Made by a program: the position numbers and the translations under genes
Shown here: positions 9,019 through 17,569 of the stretch, piece after piece
Numbering within the stretch: position 1 is the first letter of the stretch
Layout: the number at the start of each line of letters is the position of its first letter
Notes under the pieces: generated by a model
Told to the model about the DNA's origin: nothing
The model's input: only the letters and a program-made list of their open reading frames with translations
Database searches by the model: none
Assembly: GCF_019355555.1 (NCBI RefSeq)
Contig: NZ_CP072142.1
Coordinates: 682,001 to 746,000 of the forward strand
Direction of reading: 5' to 3'
Length of the DNA: 64,000 nucleotides
Origin: Rhizobium sp. L51/94
GTDB lineage: Bacteria; Pseudomonadota; Alphaproteobacteria; Rhizobiales; Rhizobiaceae

Positions 9019-9495
9019 TCAGGCAGCTTTCTTGGCTTCAAGTTGTGGAGCGGTCGTGCTCGCGGCCAAAGTCGGGCCTGTCTGGATCTCGATCTTGCGC
9101 GGCTTCATCGCTTCCGGAATTTCGCGGACCAGATCGATGGACAGCAGGCCATTCGACAGACCAGCGCCGGAGACGCGGACATGATCTGCCAATTCGAAGC
9201 GGTGCTCGAACGGGCGACCGGCAATTCCGCGGTGCAGATAACCTTCCCCCTGCGTTTCCGCCTTGTTTCCGGTAACCGTCAGCAGGTTCGACTGGAACGT
9301 CAGGCTCAGCTCGTCCTGCGAGAAACCGGCGACTGCGACCGATATGCGGTAGGTATCGTCGCCCGTCTTGACGATGTCATAAGGCGGCCAGTCGCTGATC
9401 GAACGCGCGCGCTGAGCATTTTCGAGAAGATTGAAGACGCGGTCGAAACCGACGCTCGAACGGAAAAGCGGTGCATAGTCATAAGATGTTGCCAT
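9019..9495 (-). CDS. Small heat-shock protein, Hsp20/IbpA family (copy 1)
   Basis: 158 residues. It has an alpha-crystallin domain with the N-terminal SSVGFDRVF lead-in, YRISVAVAGFSQDEL, and the C-terminal signature GLLSIDLVREIPEAM followed by KPRKIEI. It is an ATP-independent holdase that binds unfolding proteins during heat stress. Two in-frame ATGs exist (9501, 9495); AAGGAGG is 2 nt from the first but 8 nt from the second, so MATSYDYAP is preferred. The leader resembles a ROSE thermometer and a heat-shock promoter lies about 100 bp upstream. A close paralogue with the same leader is at 22376. Confidence 0.94.
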   Translation of the reverse strand: MATSYDYAPLFRSSVGFDRVFNLLENAQRARSISDWPPYDIVKTGDDTYRISVAVAGFSQDELSLTFQSNLLTVTGNKAETQGEGYLHRGIAGRPFEHRFELADHVRVSGAGLSNGLLSIDLVREIPEAMKPRKIEIQTGPTLAASTTAPQLEAKKAA

Positions 9496-9501
9496 AGCCA
9501 T

Positions 9502-9580
9502 ATCCTCCTTGAAGCAACATGGGTACGAAGACGCCGAAGCAACCGGCGCCTCGGTGATCGCTGGCCCTTTCTGGCATCCA
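9502..9580 (-). ncRNA. ROSE-type RNA thermometer in the sHsp 5' leader
   Basis: Immediately before the start codon the leader reads TTGCTTCAAGGAGGAT, which matches the conserved 3' hairpin of rhizobial ROSE elements, where a U-rich UUGCU segment pairs with the Shine-Dalgarno and melts on heating. From a transcription start predicted from the upstream promoter the leader is about 80 nt, in the normal ROSE range. The second sHsp gene carries the same arrangement. The upstream hairpins were not folded by computation. Confidence 0.7.
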
Positions 9581-9587
9581 GCAACAA

Positions 9588-9618
9588 TTATCTGGTTTTC
9601 CAAAAATTCGGTTTCAAG
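9588..9618 (-). promoter_or_regulatory. RpoH-type heat-shock promoter of sHsp copy 1
   Basis: On the minus strand CTTGAAA (9612-9618) is followed after 15 nt by ACCAGATAAT. CTTGAAA is the sigma-32 minus-35 consensus; the minus-10 match is partial. groES and the second sHsp have the same minus-35 at similar spacing. Confidence 0.5.
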
Positions 9619-9687
9619 AGTTGTTTTGCAAAAAAAAGTGAGGGCTTCCGACGGACTGAATGTGGTCTCGCCGCGCTGCACCCGGTG

Positions 9688-10581
9688 TCATTTCTCCGAC
9701 AGCCTCTCCACGAGCCAGCGACCCGCTGTGCCCAGGGCCGTGCCCCTTCTCCGTGCAACAACGAAGGGAAATTGCGGCATCCTGTCCAGTCCATCCCATT
9801 CTGTCGGATGGAGCTCGACGAGCTTGCCCGCTGCGATATCTGCTGCCACTCGCGACCGTGGCATGCTACCCCACCCGAGGCCGGCAAGCAGCATAGCGTG
9901 CTTGGTCTCGAGTTCGGTCGTATACCAGCGATTGACGGCGATGATCCCGTGATCCTGCTTTGTCGAAACGGAGGGACGTGCTGCAAGAATGAGCTGCAGG
10001 TGATCTCGCAGAACTTCAGGCTCGATGGGGCCGGCGATCCTGGCAAGAGGATGTGCAGGTGCCGCGACTGCAACGAGTTCGATCAATCCGCACGCACTGC
10101 GTTCCAGCTGGTTGGTCAAGGGGAAATAATCGACGGTTATCGCGACATCTGCCCAACCATCCATCAACGCCCGGACAGACGTCTCGACCGGCTCGACCAT
10201 CAGACGCACCTGCAGGGTCGGGAAGGTCTCGTGAAAAGCCTTTAGGATCGTCGTCACGAGGTCCATCGGAATGAACGGATCGATCACGAGCCGGACCTCC
10301 GTCTCCACACCTTTTGCCAATCCCGTGGCAACGAGATGATATTCCGCGACGACATCGAGGATCCTTCGCGCGCGCGGCAAAAGCGCAATGCCCGCTTCGG
10401 TGAGCACCGGACGGTAAGCGGAGCGGTCGAAGAGCAGCGCGCCCGTCTGGTCCTCCAGTTTCTGGATGGCATAGGTTATCGCCGAGTGCGCCCGGTTCAT
10501 GCTTTTGGCTGCCGCCGCGAAGCTGCCCTCGTCAACGATGGCTACGAAAACAGCGAATTGGTCGAAGGATGCAGCGTTCAT
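9688..10581 (-). CDS. LysR-family transcriptional regulator
   Basis: 297 residues, standard LysR length. The N-terminal helix-turn-helix region (FAAAAKSMNRAHSAITYAI, about residues 20-39) is followed by the linker helix and a two-lobe effector domain (VRLVIDPFIPMDLV onward). It is divergent from the DoxX-like gene at 10697 with a 115-bp shared promoter region, the classic layout for a LysR protein controlling its neighbour. The effector cannot be inferred. Confidence 0.92.
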   Translation of the reverse strand: MNAASFDQFAVFVAIVDEGSFAAAAKSMNRAHSAITYAIQKLEDQTGALLFDRSAYRPVLTEAGIALLPRARRILDVVAEYHLVATGLAKGVETEVRLVIDPFIPMDLVTTILKAFHETFPTLQVRLMVEPVETSVRALMDGWADVAITVDYFPLTNQLERSACGLIELVAVAAPAHPLARIAGPIEPEVLRDHLQLILAARPSVSTKQDHGIIAVNRWYTTELETKHAMLLAGLGWGSMPRSRVAADIAAGKLVELHPTEWDGLDRMPQFPFVVARRRGTALGTAGRWLVERLSEK

Positions 10582-10696
10582 ACCGTTCAGATTATGCGAA
10601 CGTCTCCTTCGAAACTATCCCTATTTCATTTCACGCACGGCGAGGGCAGGTTCTCGCGGAGCAGACGAATTCACCAGAGATGTGAAGAGGCACGAC

Positions 10697-11137
10697 ATGA
10701 TCCCCTCCGCAATCGGCATCGAGACCAGAAATAGTCACAAGCTGCTCAAGGGCGCGCTTTGGGTGGCTCAGGGGCTGATTTTCGCGAGCTTCTGTTTCTT
10801 CGGCTTGACCAAGCTGACCACACCGATCTCCCAGTTGGCCGGCATGATGCCGTGGACAGGTGCCGTTCCCTCCAGCTTCGTGCGCCTGATGGGGCTCATC
10901 GATATCGCCGGCGGCATCGGCATCTTCATCCCAGCGCTGACCCGAATCCGGCCCCGTCTCACCGTGGCTGCAGCATTTGGCTGCACAGCGCTGCAGATCT
11001 GTGCCTCAGCGTTCCACATTTCCCGTGGCGAATTCGCGGTGTTGCCGCTGAATGTCGTTCTGCTGGCACTCTGCCTGTTCATTCTCTGGGGTCGCACACA
11101 GCGCTTTCCGATTGTGTCTCGGACAGACCAGGTCTGA
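10697..11137 (+). CDS. DoxX-like membrane protein
   Basis: 146 residues with about four hydrophobic segments (LIFASFCFFGLTKL, LMGLIDIAGGIGIFIPAL, LTVAAAFGCTALQICAS, VVLLALCLFILWG), matching the DoxX/DoxX-like family of small inner-membrane proteins. Named members act with thiosulfate:quinone oxidoreductase or in membrane redox complexes. GAAGAGG six nt before the ATG at 10697 sets the start. It is divergent from the LysR gene and is followed in the same direction by an exported DsrE-like protein and an exported thioredoxin, which points to a sulfur or redox role. Confidence 0.8.
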   Translation: MIPSAIGIETRNSHKLLKGALWVAQGLIFASFCFFGLTKLTTPISQLAGMMPWTGAVPSSFVRLMGLIDIAGGIGIFIPALTRIRPRLTVAAAFGCTALQICASAFHISRGEFAVLPLNVVLLALCLFILWGRTQRFPIVSRTDQV

Positions 11138-11258
11138 CGGAGCGAGGATTGCTTGCTGTGCAGTCCTTCCTCGATATTACCCATGATGTGCAAAACGACA
11201 CCCTTCGAACCTACGTTGAAACCGAAGCGGTCGCCTATAGTGTGAGAAAGCAAATCTT

Positions 11259-11771
11259 ATGAAGTTCGAGGAGGATCGTTTTCGGCTCCTGCGGCGTAGC
11301 GTGATGACGATGATGTCGTTTGGGCTCGTCGGCTTTGCCACCGCAAGGCCTGCCTTGGCGTCCCAGCCAAGCCACACCATAACGCCCGCCGCAAAATGGA
11401 AGAAGCCTCACCGCGTGATATTCCACGTCGATAGCAGCGATGAGGCAAGCATGGGTCACGCGATCGGCGGCTCCATGAATCTGAGCCGATACTATGGCGA
11501 CAAGGGCGAGCCACCGCTGATCGAGATCGTCGCAAACGCCGCGGGCATCGCGATGTTTCGCGCCGACAAATCTCCCCTTGCCGATCCCATCCGCGCGCTG
11601 CGGGAACTCATCCCCGGGCTGACGCTCAGTGTCTGTGGTTCCTCGAAGGCGATTGCCGAGAAAAAGGAGGGGCAGGAAATAACTCTACTGGAGGGCGTGA
11701 AGGTCGTCCCTTATGGTGTAGGGAGACTGGTCGATCTCCAGGAAGCCGGATGGAGCTATATTCATGCATGA
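11259..11771 (+). CDS. Exported DsrE/DsrF-like protein
   Basis: 170 residues. The N-terminus has an arginine pair (LLRRSVMTMMS) and a hydrophobic core ending ARPALASQ, so it is exported, perhaps by Tat. The mature part follows the DsrE-like fold: VIFHVDSSDEASMG, IEIVANAAGIAMF, then LTLSVCGSSKAIAEK and a C-terminal VGRLVDLQEAGWSYI. Its only cysteine, Cys126, lies where DsrE family proteins keep the conserved sulfur-carrying cysteine. Most characterised DsrE proteins are cytoplasmic. Its stop overlaps the start of the TlpA-like gene by 8 nt, so the two are probably made together. Confidence 0.75.
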   Translation: MKFEEDRFRLLRRSVMTMMSFGLVGFATARPALASQPSHTITPAAKWKKPHRVIFHVDSSDEASMGHAIGGSMNLSRYYGDKGEPPLIEIVANAAGIAMFRADKSPLADPIRALRELIPGLTLSVCGSSKAIAEKKEGQEITLLEGVKVVPYGVGRLVDLQEAGWSYIHA

Positions 11772-12375
11772 TTTGACGACGCGCGGGCTGCGCAATCCGG
11801 TAACGCGGCGGAGCGTAGTTGCAGGCGGCCTTGGCGCGGCAGCGACCCTTGCATATCCGCACGTTGCGCCGGCCCGCTCTTTTGACAATCCGCCGGTGTT
11901 TTATTCTGACCATCACCAGTTCACCATTCTGGAGCCATCGCTTGTCATGGCGCCGACGACGCTGTCTGGCCTCGACGGCAAGCCAAAAATCCTGAAGCCA
12001 GCCAGTGGCAAAGTAACATTGGTAAGCTTCTGGGCGACGTGGTGTGTCTTCTGCAAGACGGATATTCCTGCCCTGGCGAAACTGAAGGCTTCCATGGGAA
12101 AGCGGATCGACGTCGCCGCAGTTTCAATCGACAAGGGCGATCGCGGAGACGTCAAGCTCTTCCTCTCCGATCTCTCCGTCGCGGGCTTGCCGATCTACCT
12201 GGATCCGAACGGTACAGTAGCGGGAACGGATGCTGCCTCAGGCCAGCAGTTTCCGCTTTACGGAATGCCGATTACCTATCTGGTAACCCCTGATCAGCAC
12301 ATAGCCGGTTACATCGCAGGGACAGCAGACTGGCTAAGCAAACCGGGCCAGGACCTGCTTTCCTATTACAGTTAG
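11764..12375 (+). CDS. Exported TlpA-like thioredoxin-fold protein
   Basis: 203 residues. The leader has VTRRSVVAGGLGAAATLAY followed by PARS, a plausible Tat signal. The thioredoxin active site is WATWCVFCKTD with Cys94 and Cys97, and cis-proline region GMPITYLV follows, both typical of TlpA/ResA-type extracytoplasmic thiol-disulfide proteins. The 8-nt overlap with the DsrE-like gene suggests that it keeps Cys126 of that partner reduced or takes sulfur from it; this is inference. No cytochrome c maturation genes are near. Confidence 0.85.
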   Translation: MHDLTTRGLRNPVTRRSVVAGGLGAAATLAYPHVAPARSFDNPPVFYSDHHQFTILEPSLVMAPTTLSGLDGKPKILKPASGKVTLVSFWATWCVFCKTDIPALAKLKASMGKRIDVAAVSIDKGDRGDVKLFLSDLSVAGLPIYLDPNGTVAGTDAASGQQFPLYGMPITYLVTPDQHIAGYIAGTADWLSKPGQDLLSYYS

Positions 12376-12402
12376 CTGTCAGCCCGCGGTCCGCAAATCC
12401 GG

Positions 12403-13173
12403 TCAGGTCGGCAGGATCTTGAAGTCGGCGCCTTCCGGTAACAGCTGTCCGCCATCGACGACGATCGTCGTGCCCGTCACGTATTTCGCGTCGTCCGATG
12501 CGAGGAACAGGAAGGCGTTGGCGACATCCCGGGGTGTTCCGAGACGGCCGAGCGGGATCGAATCCTCCATGTTCTTGATGAAGGCAGCGCTGCGGTGCAT
12601 CTGTACGGCCTCGGTCAGGATATTGCCCGGCTCGACGCCGTTGACGGTGATGCCGTAGGACGAGAATTCCAGCGCGGCCGAGCGGATAAAGCCGTTGATG
12701 CCGGCCTTGCTGGCCGAATAGTGGCCATGGCCCGGGCTGGTGACATGCGGCCCCGTTATCGACGAGGTGAAAAGGATGGTGCCTGACCCTTGCGCCTTCA
12801 TTGGCGTAAGGGCTGCGCGCGCGGCGTTGAAGCAACCGCGCAGGTTGACGGCCAGCACCCGGTCCCAGTCGTCGGGCGTGGTGTGTTCGATCAACTGCCA
12901 GGGATAGATGCCCGCGTTCTGGACGATGATGTCGAGGCGGCCATGACGCTCGATGGCGAGCGAGACGGCAGCGACAGTCTCCTCCATCGATGAGACATCG
13001 GTGCGAATGAAATCTGCTCCGAGTTCGCTGGCGGTTGCCTCGCCCTCGTTTTCTTCGAAATCGGCGAGCACGAGCTTCGCACCCTCTTCCTTGAACCGCA
13101 GGGCGACGGCCTTGCCGATGCCACGCGATGCGCCGATGACCAATGCCACCTTGTCTTTCAGTCTGTCTGTCAT
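12403..13173 (-). CDS. Short-chain dehydrogenase/reductase
   Basis: 256 residues of a classical SDR. It has the NAD(P)-binding GASRGIGKAVALRF at about residues 14-27, VQNAGIYPW, the catalytic serine in FTSSITGP, and YSASKAG carrying the Tyr and Lys of the active site. LADFEENEG after strand 2 has an acidic residue that suggests NAD preference. It is the last gene of the ROK-controlled sugar operon; its ATG overlaps the permease stop by 4 nt, so it probably oxidises the imported sugar, polyol or its lactone precursor. Confidence 0.9.
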   Translation of the reverse strand: MTDRLKDKVALVIGASRGIGKAVALRFKEEGAKLVLADFEENEGEATASELGADFIRTDVSSMEETVAAVSLAIERHGRLDIIVQNAGIYPWQLIEHTTPDDWDRVLAVNLRGCFNAARAALTPMKAQGSGTILFTSSITGPHVTSPGHGHYSASKAGINGFIRSAALEFSSYGITVNGVEPGNILTEAVQMHRSAAFIKNMEDSIPLGRLGTPRDVANAFLFLASDDAKYVTGTTIVVDGGQLLPEGADFKILPT

Positions 13174-14165
13174 GCGAGCCTCTGGCGAAGTCTTTGTTTG
13201 AATGTATCGAGAAGAACTGCGGCGAGTACCAGGAAGCCGTGGATGACCTGGGTGTAGTTTGCCGGCAGTCCCATGAGGTTGATGGCGGTATTGATGGAGG
13301 AAAGCAGCAGCACGCCGGCATAGACGCCCGGCAGGCCGCCGACGCCGCCCTTGAGGCTGACGCCGCCGATCACCACCGCTGCAAAGGCATTGAACAAGAG
13401 CCCGACGCCGAGGTTGGCAGTGGCACCCGATGTCCGGATGGCCAGCAACCAGCCTGCGAGCCCGGCAATGGCACCTGCCATGACGAAGGCGAGGATCAGG
13501 TTGCGGGTAACGCGAATGCCGGCCCGGTATGTCGCGGTTTCGTTGCCGCCGATCATGACCAGATGCCGACCGAATTTCGTTTTCGACATCATAACCGAGA
13601 AGATCAGGAAGCAGCAGATGGCGATCCAGGCCGAAAGCGGAATGCCGAGGAAACGCTCGATGGCGAACCAGCGGATGGCCGGCGCAAGGTCCTGGGCCGA
13701 TCGTCCGCCCGAGATCGCAAGCACGATGCCGCGCACCCAGATGAACGACGCCAGCGTGATGATGAAGGCACTCATCTTCAGCTTGACGACCAGCACTCCG
13801 TTGAGGAGCCCGATCAGCCCGCCGATGGAACAGGCGATCAGCAGGGAAACGGGGACCATGAGCCATTCGGGCGACAGCTTGATGCCGAGACCTATGCCGG
13901 CAGAGCAGAAGAGGATACCAACGGCCATCGCCGAGAGTGCGGCCACTGATTCAACCGAGAGGTCCATGTGACCGGTGATGATCACCAGCGCCAGGCCGAT
14001 CGACATGACGCCGAGCACGCTCGACGCTTCGATGATGTTGGTAAAGATGCCGATCTGGAAGAAGTTCGGGATCACCGCCGAAAATACGGCAAGCACGAGG
14101 ATAAGCATGAACCAGACGAGATTATCGAGAACGTATTCGAGGGTTTTGCGTGTACGAGGCGTCAT
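13170..14165 (-). CDS. Sugar ABC importer permease (RbsC/FrcC type)
   Basis: 331 residues, very hydrophobic, with the motif IVITGHMDLSVESVAALSA near residue 60-80 that matches the ITGGIDLSVGS signature of ribose/xylose-class permeases. SLKGGVGGLPGVYAGVLLL near the end also fits. In this CUT2 class one permease dimerises and pairs with one ATPase chain. It sits downstream of a matching binding protein and upstream of the SDR gene. Confidence 0.93.
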   Translation of the reverse strand: MTPRTRKTLEYVLDNLVWFMLILVLAVFSAVIPNFFQIGIFTNIIEASSVLGVMSIGLALVIITGHMDLSVESVAALSAMAVGILFCSAGIGLGIKLSPEWLMVPVSLLIACSIGGLIGLLNGVLVVKLKMSAFIITLASFIWVRGIVLAISGGRSAQDLAPAIRWFAIERFLGIPLSAWIAICCFLIFSVMMSKTKFGRHLVMIGGNETATYRAGIRVTRNLILAFVMAGAIAGLAGWLLAIRTSGATANLGVGLLFNAFAAVVIGGVSLKGGVGGLPGVYAGVLLLSSINTAINLMGLPANYTQVIHGFLVLAAVLLDTFKQRLRQRLA

Positions 14166-14192
14166 CAGGCAAATCCGAATTGGAGGGGAGGG

Positions 14193-14216
14193 GTCCGGGG
14201 TACTGTGACCCCGGAC
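14193..14216 (-). promoter_or_regulatory. Intercistronic hairpin after the sugar-binding-protein gene
   Basis: GTCCGGGGT (14193-14201) and ACCCCGGAC (14208-14216) form a perfect 9-bp stem with a 6-nt loop in the 62-bp gap between the binding protein and permease. It probably stabilises the binding-protein message or reduces read-through into the permease. Confidence 0.6.
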
Positions 14217-14227
14217 GGAAAGTCCGA

Positions 14228-15268
14228 CTACTTTACGGATTCAATCGTTCCAGCAGGTGGCTTGAGGTTGCCCCAGAATGCGGGGTTGTCGACATTGGCC
14301 TTGGTGATTGCGGAGCCCGGGACCTTGATGTTCGGCCCCCATGGCTCGATCGTTACCTCGCTCTTCAGACCCAGCACGTCATAAGTGCCGGCCTTGATCT
14401 CCTGCTTGGCGACCACCTTGTCCATGAACATGGCAACGGCGGCGGCCTGGGCGTAGAGCGGCTGCTCGACTTCGGTATTGAGCCAGCCCTTGCGGATCAG
14501 GTCGAGACCGACGGGAGCGCCGTTCGAGCTCATAATCATGACATCGCCCGGCTTCTTGCCGGCTGCCTCGAGCGAAGCCACCGCTGCCACCGAGAGATGG
14601 GCGGCATGCAGGAAGATCAGGTCGATATCGGGATTGGCGAGCATCTGGTCGGAGACGATGGTACCGGCATTGCTCGCTTCCCACTGCATGGCGGGAACCG
14701 AAATGATTTTGACGCCGGGAAAGGCTTTCATCTTTTCCTCGAAGCCCTTCTGGATATCGAGCGTGTAGGGGTCGCCAGGGTCGCCGAGGACCTGCAGAAT
14801 CTTGCCCTTCACGTCACCTTTCCTGGCCTTCAGCATCGCCTCGGCCTGATCTCCGGCGATATGGCCGATCTCGACCGTGCCGGCCACGGAGGTGAAATCA
14901 GACGGCGTCGAGGTGATCTGGCGGTCGAATTCGACGACAGGAATGCCGGCAGCACGGGCTGATTCAATCGAGGGCTTCAGCGCGTTGAAATCGACGGCAG
15001 CGAGAATGATCGCCGCAGGCTTCAGCGCCATGACGTCGTTCATCTGCGACTGCTGGGCGTCAGTCTTGTTGTCGGCATTCAGTGTCTTCATGTCATAGCC
15101 GGCCTGCTTCAGGAACAGTTGCAGGGCGTTGACCGAGCCGGTCTGGAATTCGTCGAGCAGGGTGGGCACGAGGTAATAAACGGTGCCCTTGCTTTCGGCG
15201 GCGGCTGTCGTGAGCATGGACAAGCCGAGCACCATCACGCTCAGCAAGGTTAGCATTATTCGCTTCAT
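14228..15268 (-). CDS. Periplasmic sugar-binding protein (RbsB/FrcB class)
   Basis: 346 residues. A Sec signal peptide (MKRIMLTLLSVMVLG... ending TTAAAES) is followed by a periplasmic-binding-protein type 1 fold: YLVPTLLDEFQTG, AAVDFNALKPSIESA, IPVVEFDRQI, GHIAGDQAEAML. No lipobox cysteine is present, so the protein is soluble in the periplasm. GGAGAG precedes the ATG at 15268 and excludes a longer upstream frame. The ligand is probably a monosaccharide or polyol, from family and from the neighbouring dehydrogenase. Confidence 0.92.
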   Translation of the reverse strand: MKRIMLTLLSVMVLGLSMLTTAAAESKGTVYYLVPTLLDEFQTGSVNALQLFLKQAGYDMKTLNADNKTDAQQSQMNDVMALKPAAIILAAVDFNALKPSIESARAAGIPVVEFDRQITSTPSDFTSVAGTVEIGHIAGDQAEAMLKARKGDVKGKILQVLGDPGDPYTLDIQKGFEEKMKAFPGVKIISVPAMQWEASNAGTIVSDQMLANPDIDLIFLHAAHLSVAAVASLEAAGKKPGDVMIMSSNGAPVGLDLIRKGWLNTEVEQPLYAQAAAVAMFMDKVVAKQEIKAGTYDVLGLKSEVTIEPWGPNIKVPGSAITKANVDNPAFWGNLKPPAGTIESVK

Positions 15269-15300
15269 GATCGTTCTCTCCAGTTTGAGCCGGACCCCTT

Positions 15301-16071
15301 TCATTGTCTGCCCACCGGTCCGGCTCCGGCGAGAGTTTGCCCTGTGATCATCTCGATCACTGCATCCGGGCTTGTCTTGCTGCATTCGACATCGCCGGCG
15401 ACGACGCCGTGGCGGATGACGACAATGCGATCTGCGACCTGGAAGGCCTGCTGCATGATGTGGGTGATGATGACGACCCCGATGCCCTGGTTGGCAACGT
15501 GGCGGATCATGTCGAGCCCGCGCCGCGTCTGTTCTACGCCAAGCGCTGCGAACGGCTCGTCCAGCAGCACCAGCTTTCCGCCCCAGTGGACGAAGCGGTT
15601 GAGCTCGATCGCCTGGCGCTGGCCGCCGGACAGGTGCTCGACCTTGGTGCGCATGGAAGGAATGCGCGTTCCGGCGCTGGACAGCGCCTCGCTGGTGATT
15701 TTCTCCATCGCTTTCTCGTCAAGAAACGGTATGCCGGCGAACTTGCGGGTGATCTCGCGACCCATGAAGAAATTGCCGACCACATCGACATTGGTGCAAA
15801 GGGACAGGTCCTGGTAGACGGTCTCGATACCGGCTGCCTTTGCCTCCGCGGGGGTTTTGGCCTGGAACTCCTTGCCCTCGAAAAGCATGTGTCCGGCAGT
15901 TGGCTGCAGGCCACCGGAGATGATTTTCACCAGTGTCGACTTGCCGGCGCCGTTATCACCGAGAAGGGCGACGACCTCGCCCTTGCCGATCGAGAAACTG
16001 ATACCCTTCAGGGCTTCGATCGCGCCGAAGTTCTTGCGAACACCATCGAGGACGAGCAGTTTCTCAGTCAT
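15301..16071 (-). CDS. Sugar ABC importer ATPase, single-domain (FrcA-like)
   Basis: 256 residues with Walker A GDNGAGKST, signature HLSGGQRQAIEL and Walker B KLVLLDEPFAALG. It carries one nucleotide-binding domain, unlike the double-domain RbsA/XylG, which matches the Rhizobium fructose transporter FrcA type. The ATG overlaps the ROK-gene stop by 4 nt, so the regulator and transporter are one transcript. Confidence 0.93.
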   Translation of the reverse strand: MTEKLLVLDGVRKNFGAIEALKGISFSIGKGEVVALLGDNGAGKSTLVKIISGGLQPTAGHMLFEGKEFQAKTPAEAKAAGIETVYQDLSLCTNVDVVGNFFMGREITRKFAGIPFLDEKAMEKITSEALSSAGTRIPSMRTKVEHLSGGQRQAIELNRFVHWGGKLVLLDEPFAALGVEQTRRGLDMIRHVANQGIGVVIITHIMQQAFQVADRIVVIRHGVVAGDVECSKTSPDAVIEMITGQTLAGAGPVGRQ

Positions 16072-17207
16072 ACGGCAATCCCTTTTTCTGAAGTTTCAAA
16101 CATCTGGCCGAAGCGTGGCGAGAGCGCCCCGAAGACCGCAAGCGCCGCCGCACCGCGGAGCGCTGAATGCTGGCAATCGCTCGCCACCATCACGCGTGGA
16201 TGGGCGCGGTCTGAGCGGTCGGAAACCGAGCTGTTGAGCCCGTCGACCAGCGACGCCAGCTCGTCTATCAGCGGCTGTGGTGCTAGCCCGCCGATGACGA
16301 CGGTTTCGGGATCGAAAAGGTTCTCGATGGTGCGGATCGTGTTGCGGAAGATCGGCGCGATCTCGCGCACCCAGTCGGCCTCCGACAGCCCGCGCCTGTT
16401 GAAGGCATCGAGGGACAGATAGCGCTCCAGGCAGCCGCGGTTGCCGCACGGGCAAGGCTCGCCGTCGGGGACGGCCGGCATGTGGCCGATTTCCCCGGCA
16501 TTCCCCCAGGCCCCGCGCATAACGAGGCCGTCATGCATCATGGCGCCGCCGAGGCCGACGCTGAAGAACAGGTAGTAATAATCCGAAAGCTGCTGCCCGA
16601 GGCCGTAAAGCTGCTCGCCGAGCGCTGCGGCTGCCATGTCGTTCTCGAAGAACGCAGGCAGGCCCGTGGCATCGGCGAGGCGCTGGCGGATGTCGACGTT
16701 CTTCCAGCCGATCATCGTCGTGGAGCCGACGAAGCTCATGGATTCGACGTCGAAGGGTCCCGGCAGCGCCAGGCCGGCACCCAGCAAACGGCCGCCGCGA
16801 AGGCCTGCCTTCAGCTCGGAGATCATCTCTTCGATCAGCGCGAAAGCGTCGTCCGGAATTGGATTCAAGGCGACGCGATGGCGGCTGTCGACAACGTCAC
16901 CGAGCAGGTTGACCAGCGCCGCTTCGATGAAAAGCTGTGTGATGTGGATCCCGATGGAAAGCCCGCCGTCGGGATTGATGGTCAGCGTCGAGGGCGGAAT
17001 GCCGCGTCCCCGGGGCTCCTCTTTTACGGACAGGATGAGACCCTGTTCCTCAAGCTCGCGGACGATGGTGGAAACGGTCTGCACCGTCAGTCCTACTCGA
17101 GTGGCGATATCGCCACGGGTGGTCGGACCCAGAAGCCGGATCGATTCAAGCACGATCCGCCTATTGTAGGGCCTTCCCGACTCCTGATTGGTGCCCCGCA
17201 ATGCCAT
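16068..17207 (-). CDS. ROK-family transcriptional regulator
   Basis: 379 residues. An N-terminal winged helix (GPTTRGDIATRVGLTVQTVS) is followed by a sugar-kinase-like ROK fold containing the zinc motif CPCGNRGCLERYLS and EIGHMP just before it. NagC/XylR/Mlc-type repressors have this build. GGAG seven nt before the ATG at 17207 is the likely site; an upstream TTG at 17243 has no clear site. As first gene of the operon it probably represses its own operon and is released by the imported sugar. Confidence 0.9.
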   Translation of the reverse strand: MALRGTNQESGRPYNRRIVLESIRLLGPTTRGDIATRVGLTVQTVSTIVRELEEQGLILSVKEEPRGRGIPPSTLTINPDGGLSIGIHITQLFIEAALVNLLGDVVDSRHRVALNPIPDDAFALIEEMISELKAGLRGGRLLGAGLALPGPFDVESMSFVGSTTMIGWKNVDIRQRLADATGLPAFFENDMAAAALGEQLYGLGQQLSDYYYLFFSVGLGGAMMHDGLVMRGAWGNAGEIGHMPAVPDGEPCPCGNRGCLERYLSLDAFNRRGLSEADWVREIAPIFRNTIRTIENLFDPETVVIGGLAPQPLIDELASLVDGLNSSVSDRSDRAHPRVMVASDCQHSALRGAAALAVFGALSPRFGQMFETSEKGIAV

Positions 17208-17569
17208 CCCAAAACTCCATGCAAGCTCAGGATGGCAGCACAATTCTATTTAGTCAAATGGTTTTCATAAATAATGATGACTGTTGCTTCTGCCGGTTTC
17301 CTAGGCAAAAAATCGAATATTAACGCACCGAACCATCATGATCCCAGGCTCGCCGCATGGCGCGCCGATGGATTGGAGGGGAAATGGTCGAGCAGGCCCC
17401 AGGCCCCGTGAGCGATCAGTTCGGCGCCATCCATTGTCTGGCGGACGGTCAGAGATGCTCGGAACATCGCTCTTGTGTGATCTTCGGTTGACAGCCCGTC
17501 CAGCCTTGGGGACGCTCGCGTGCGAGGCGACGAGTCGCCACCCAGTTGCCGATAGCGCCAGGAGTACAG
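17208..17569. other. Divergent intergenic region between ROK operon and aldolase gene
   Basis: The 362 bp hold the back-to-back promoters. The part next to the ROK gene (17245-17330) is AT-rich, with TTTAGTCAAATGG and CATAAATAATGATGACT, and is the likely ROK operator and promoter region. The half next to 17570 is GC-rich and contains a minus-strand open frame whose residues look protein-like (QTMDGAELIAHGAWG) but which I could not assign; it may be a gene remnant. Confidence 0.4.

Noticed and set aside
8842..10245. 467-codon plus-strand frame covering the sHsp gene and the LysR gene
   Set aside because: Both genes beneath it on the minus strand are clear family members with their own sites; the plus frame has no motif.
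15304..16422. 372-codon plus-strand frame
   Set aside because: Antisense to the sugar ATPase and ROK regulator, whose motifs are intact.
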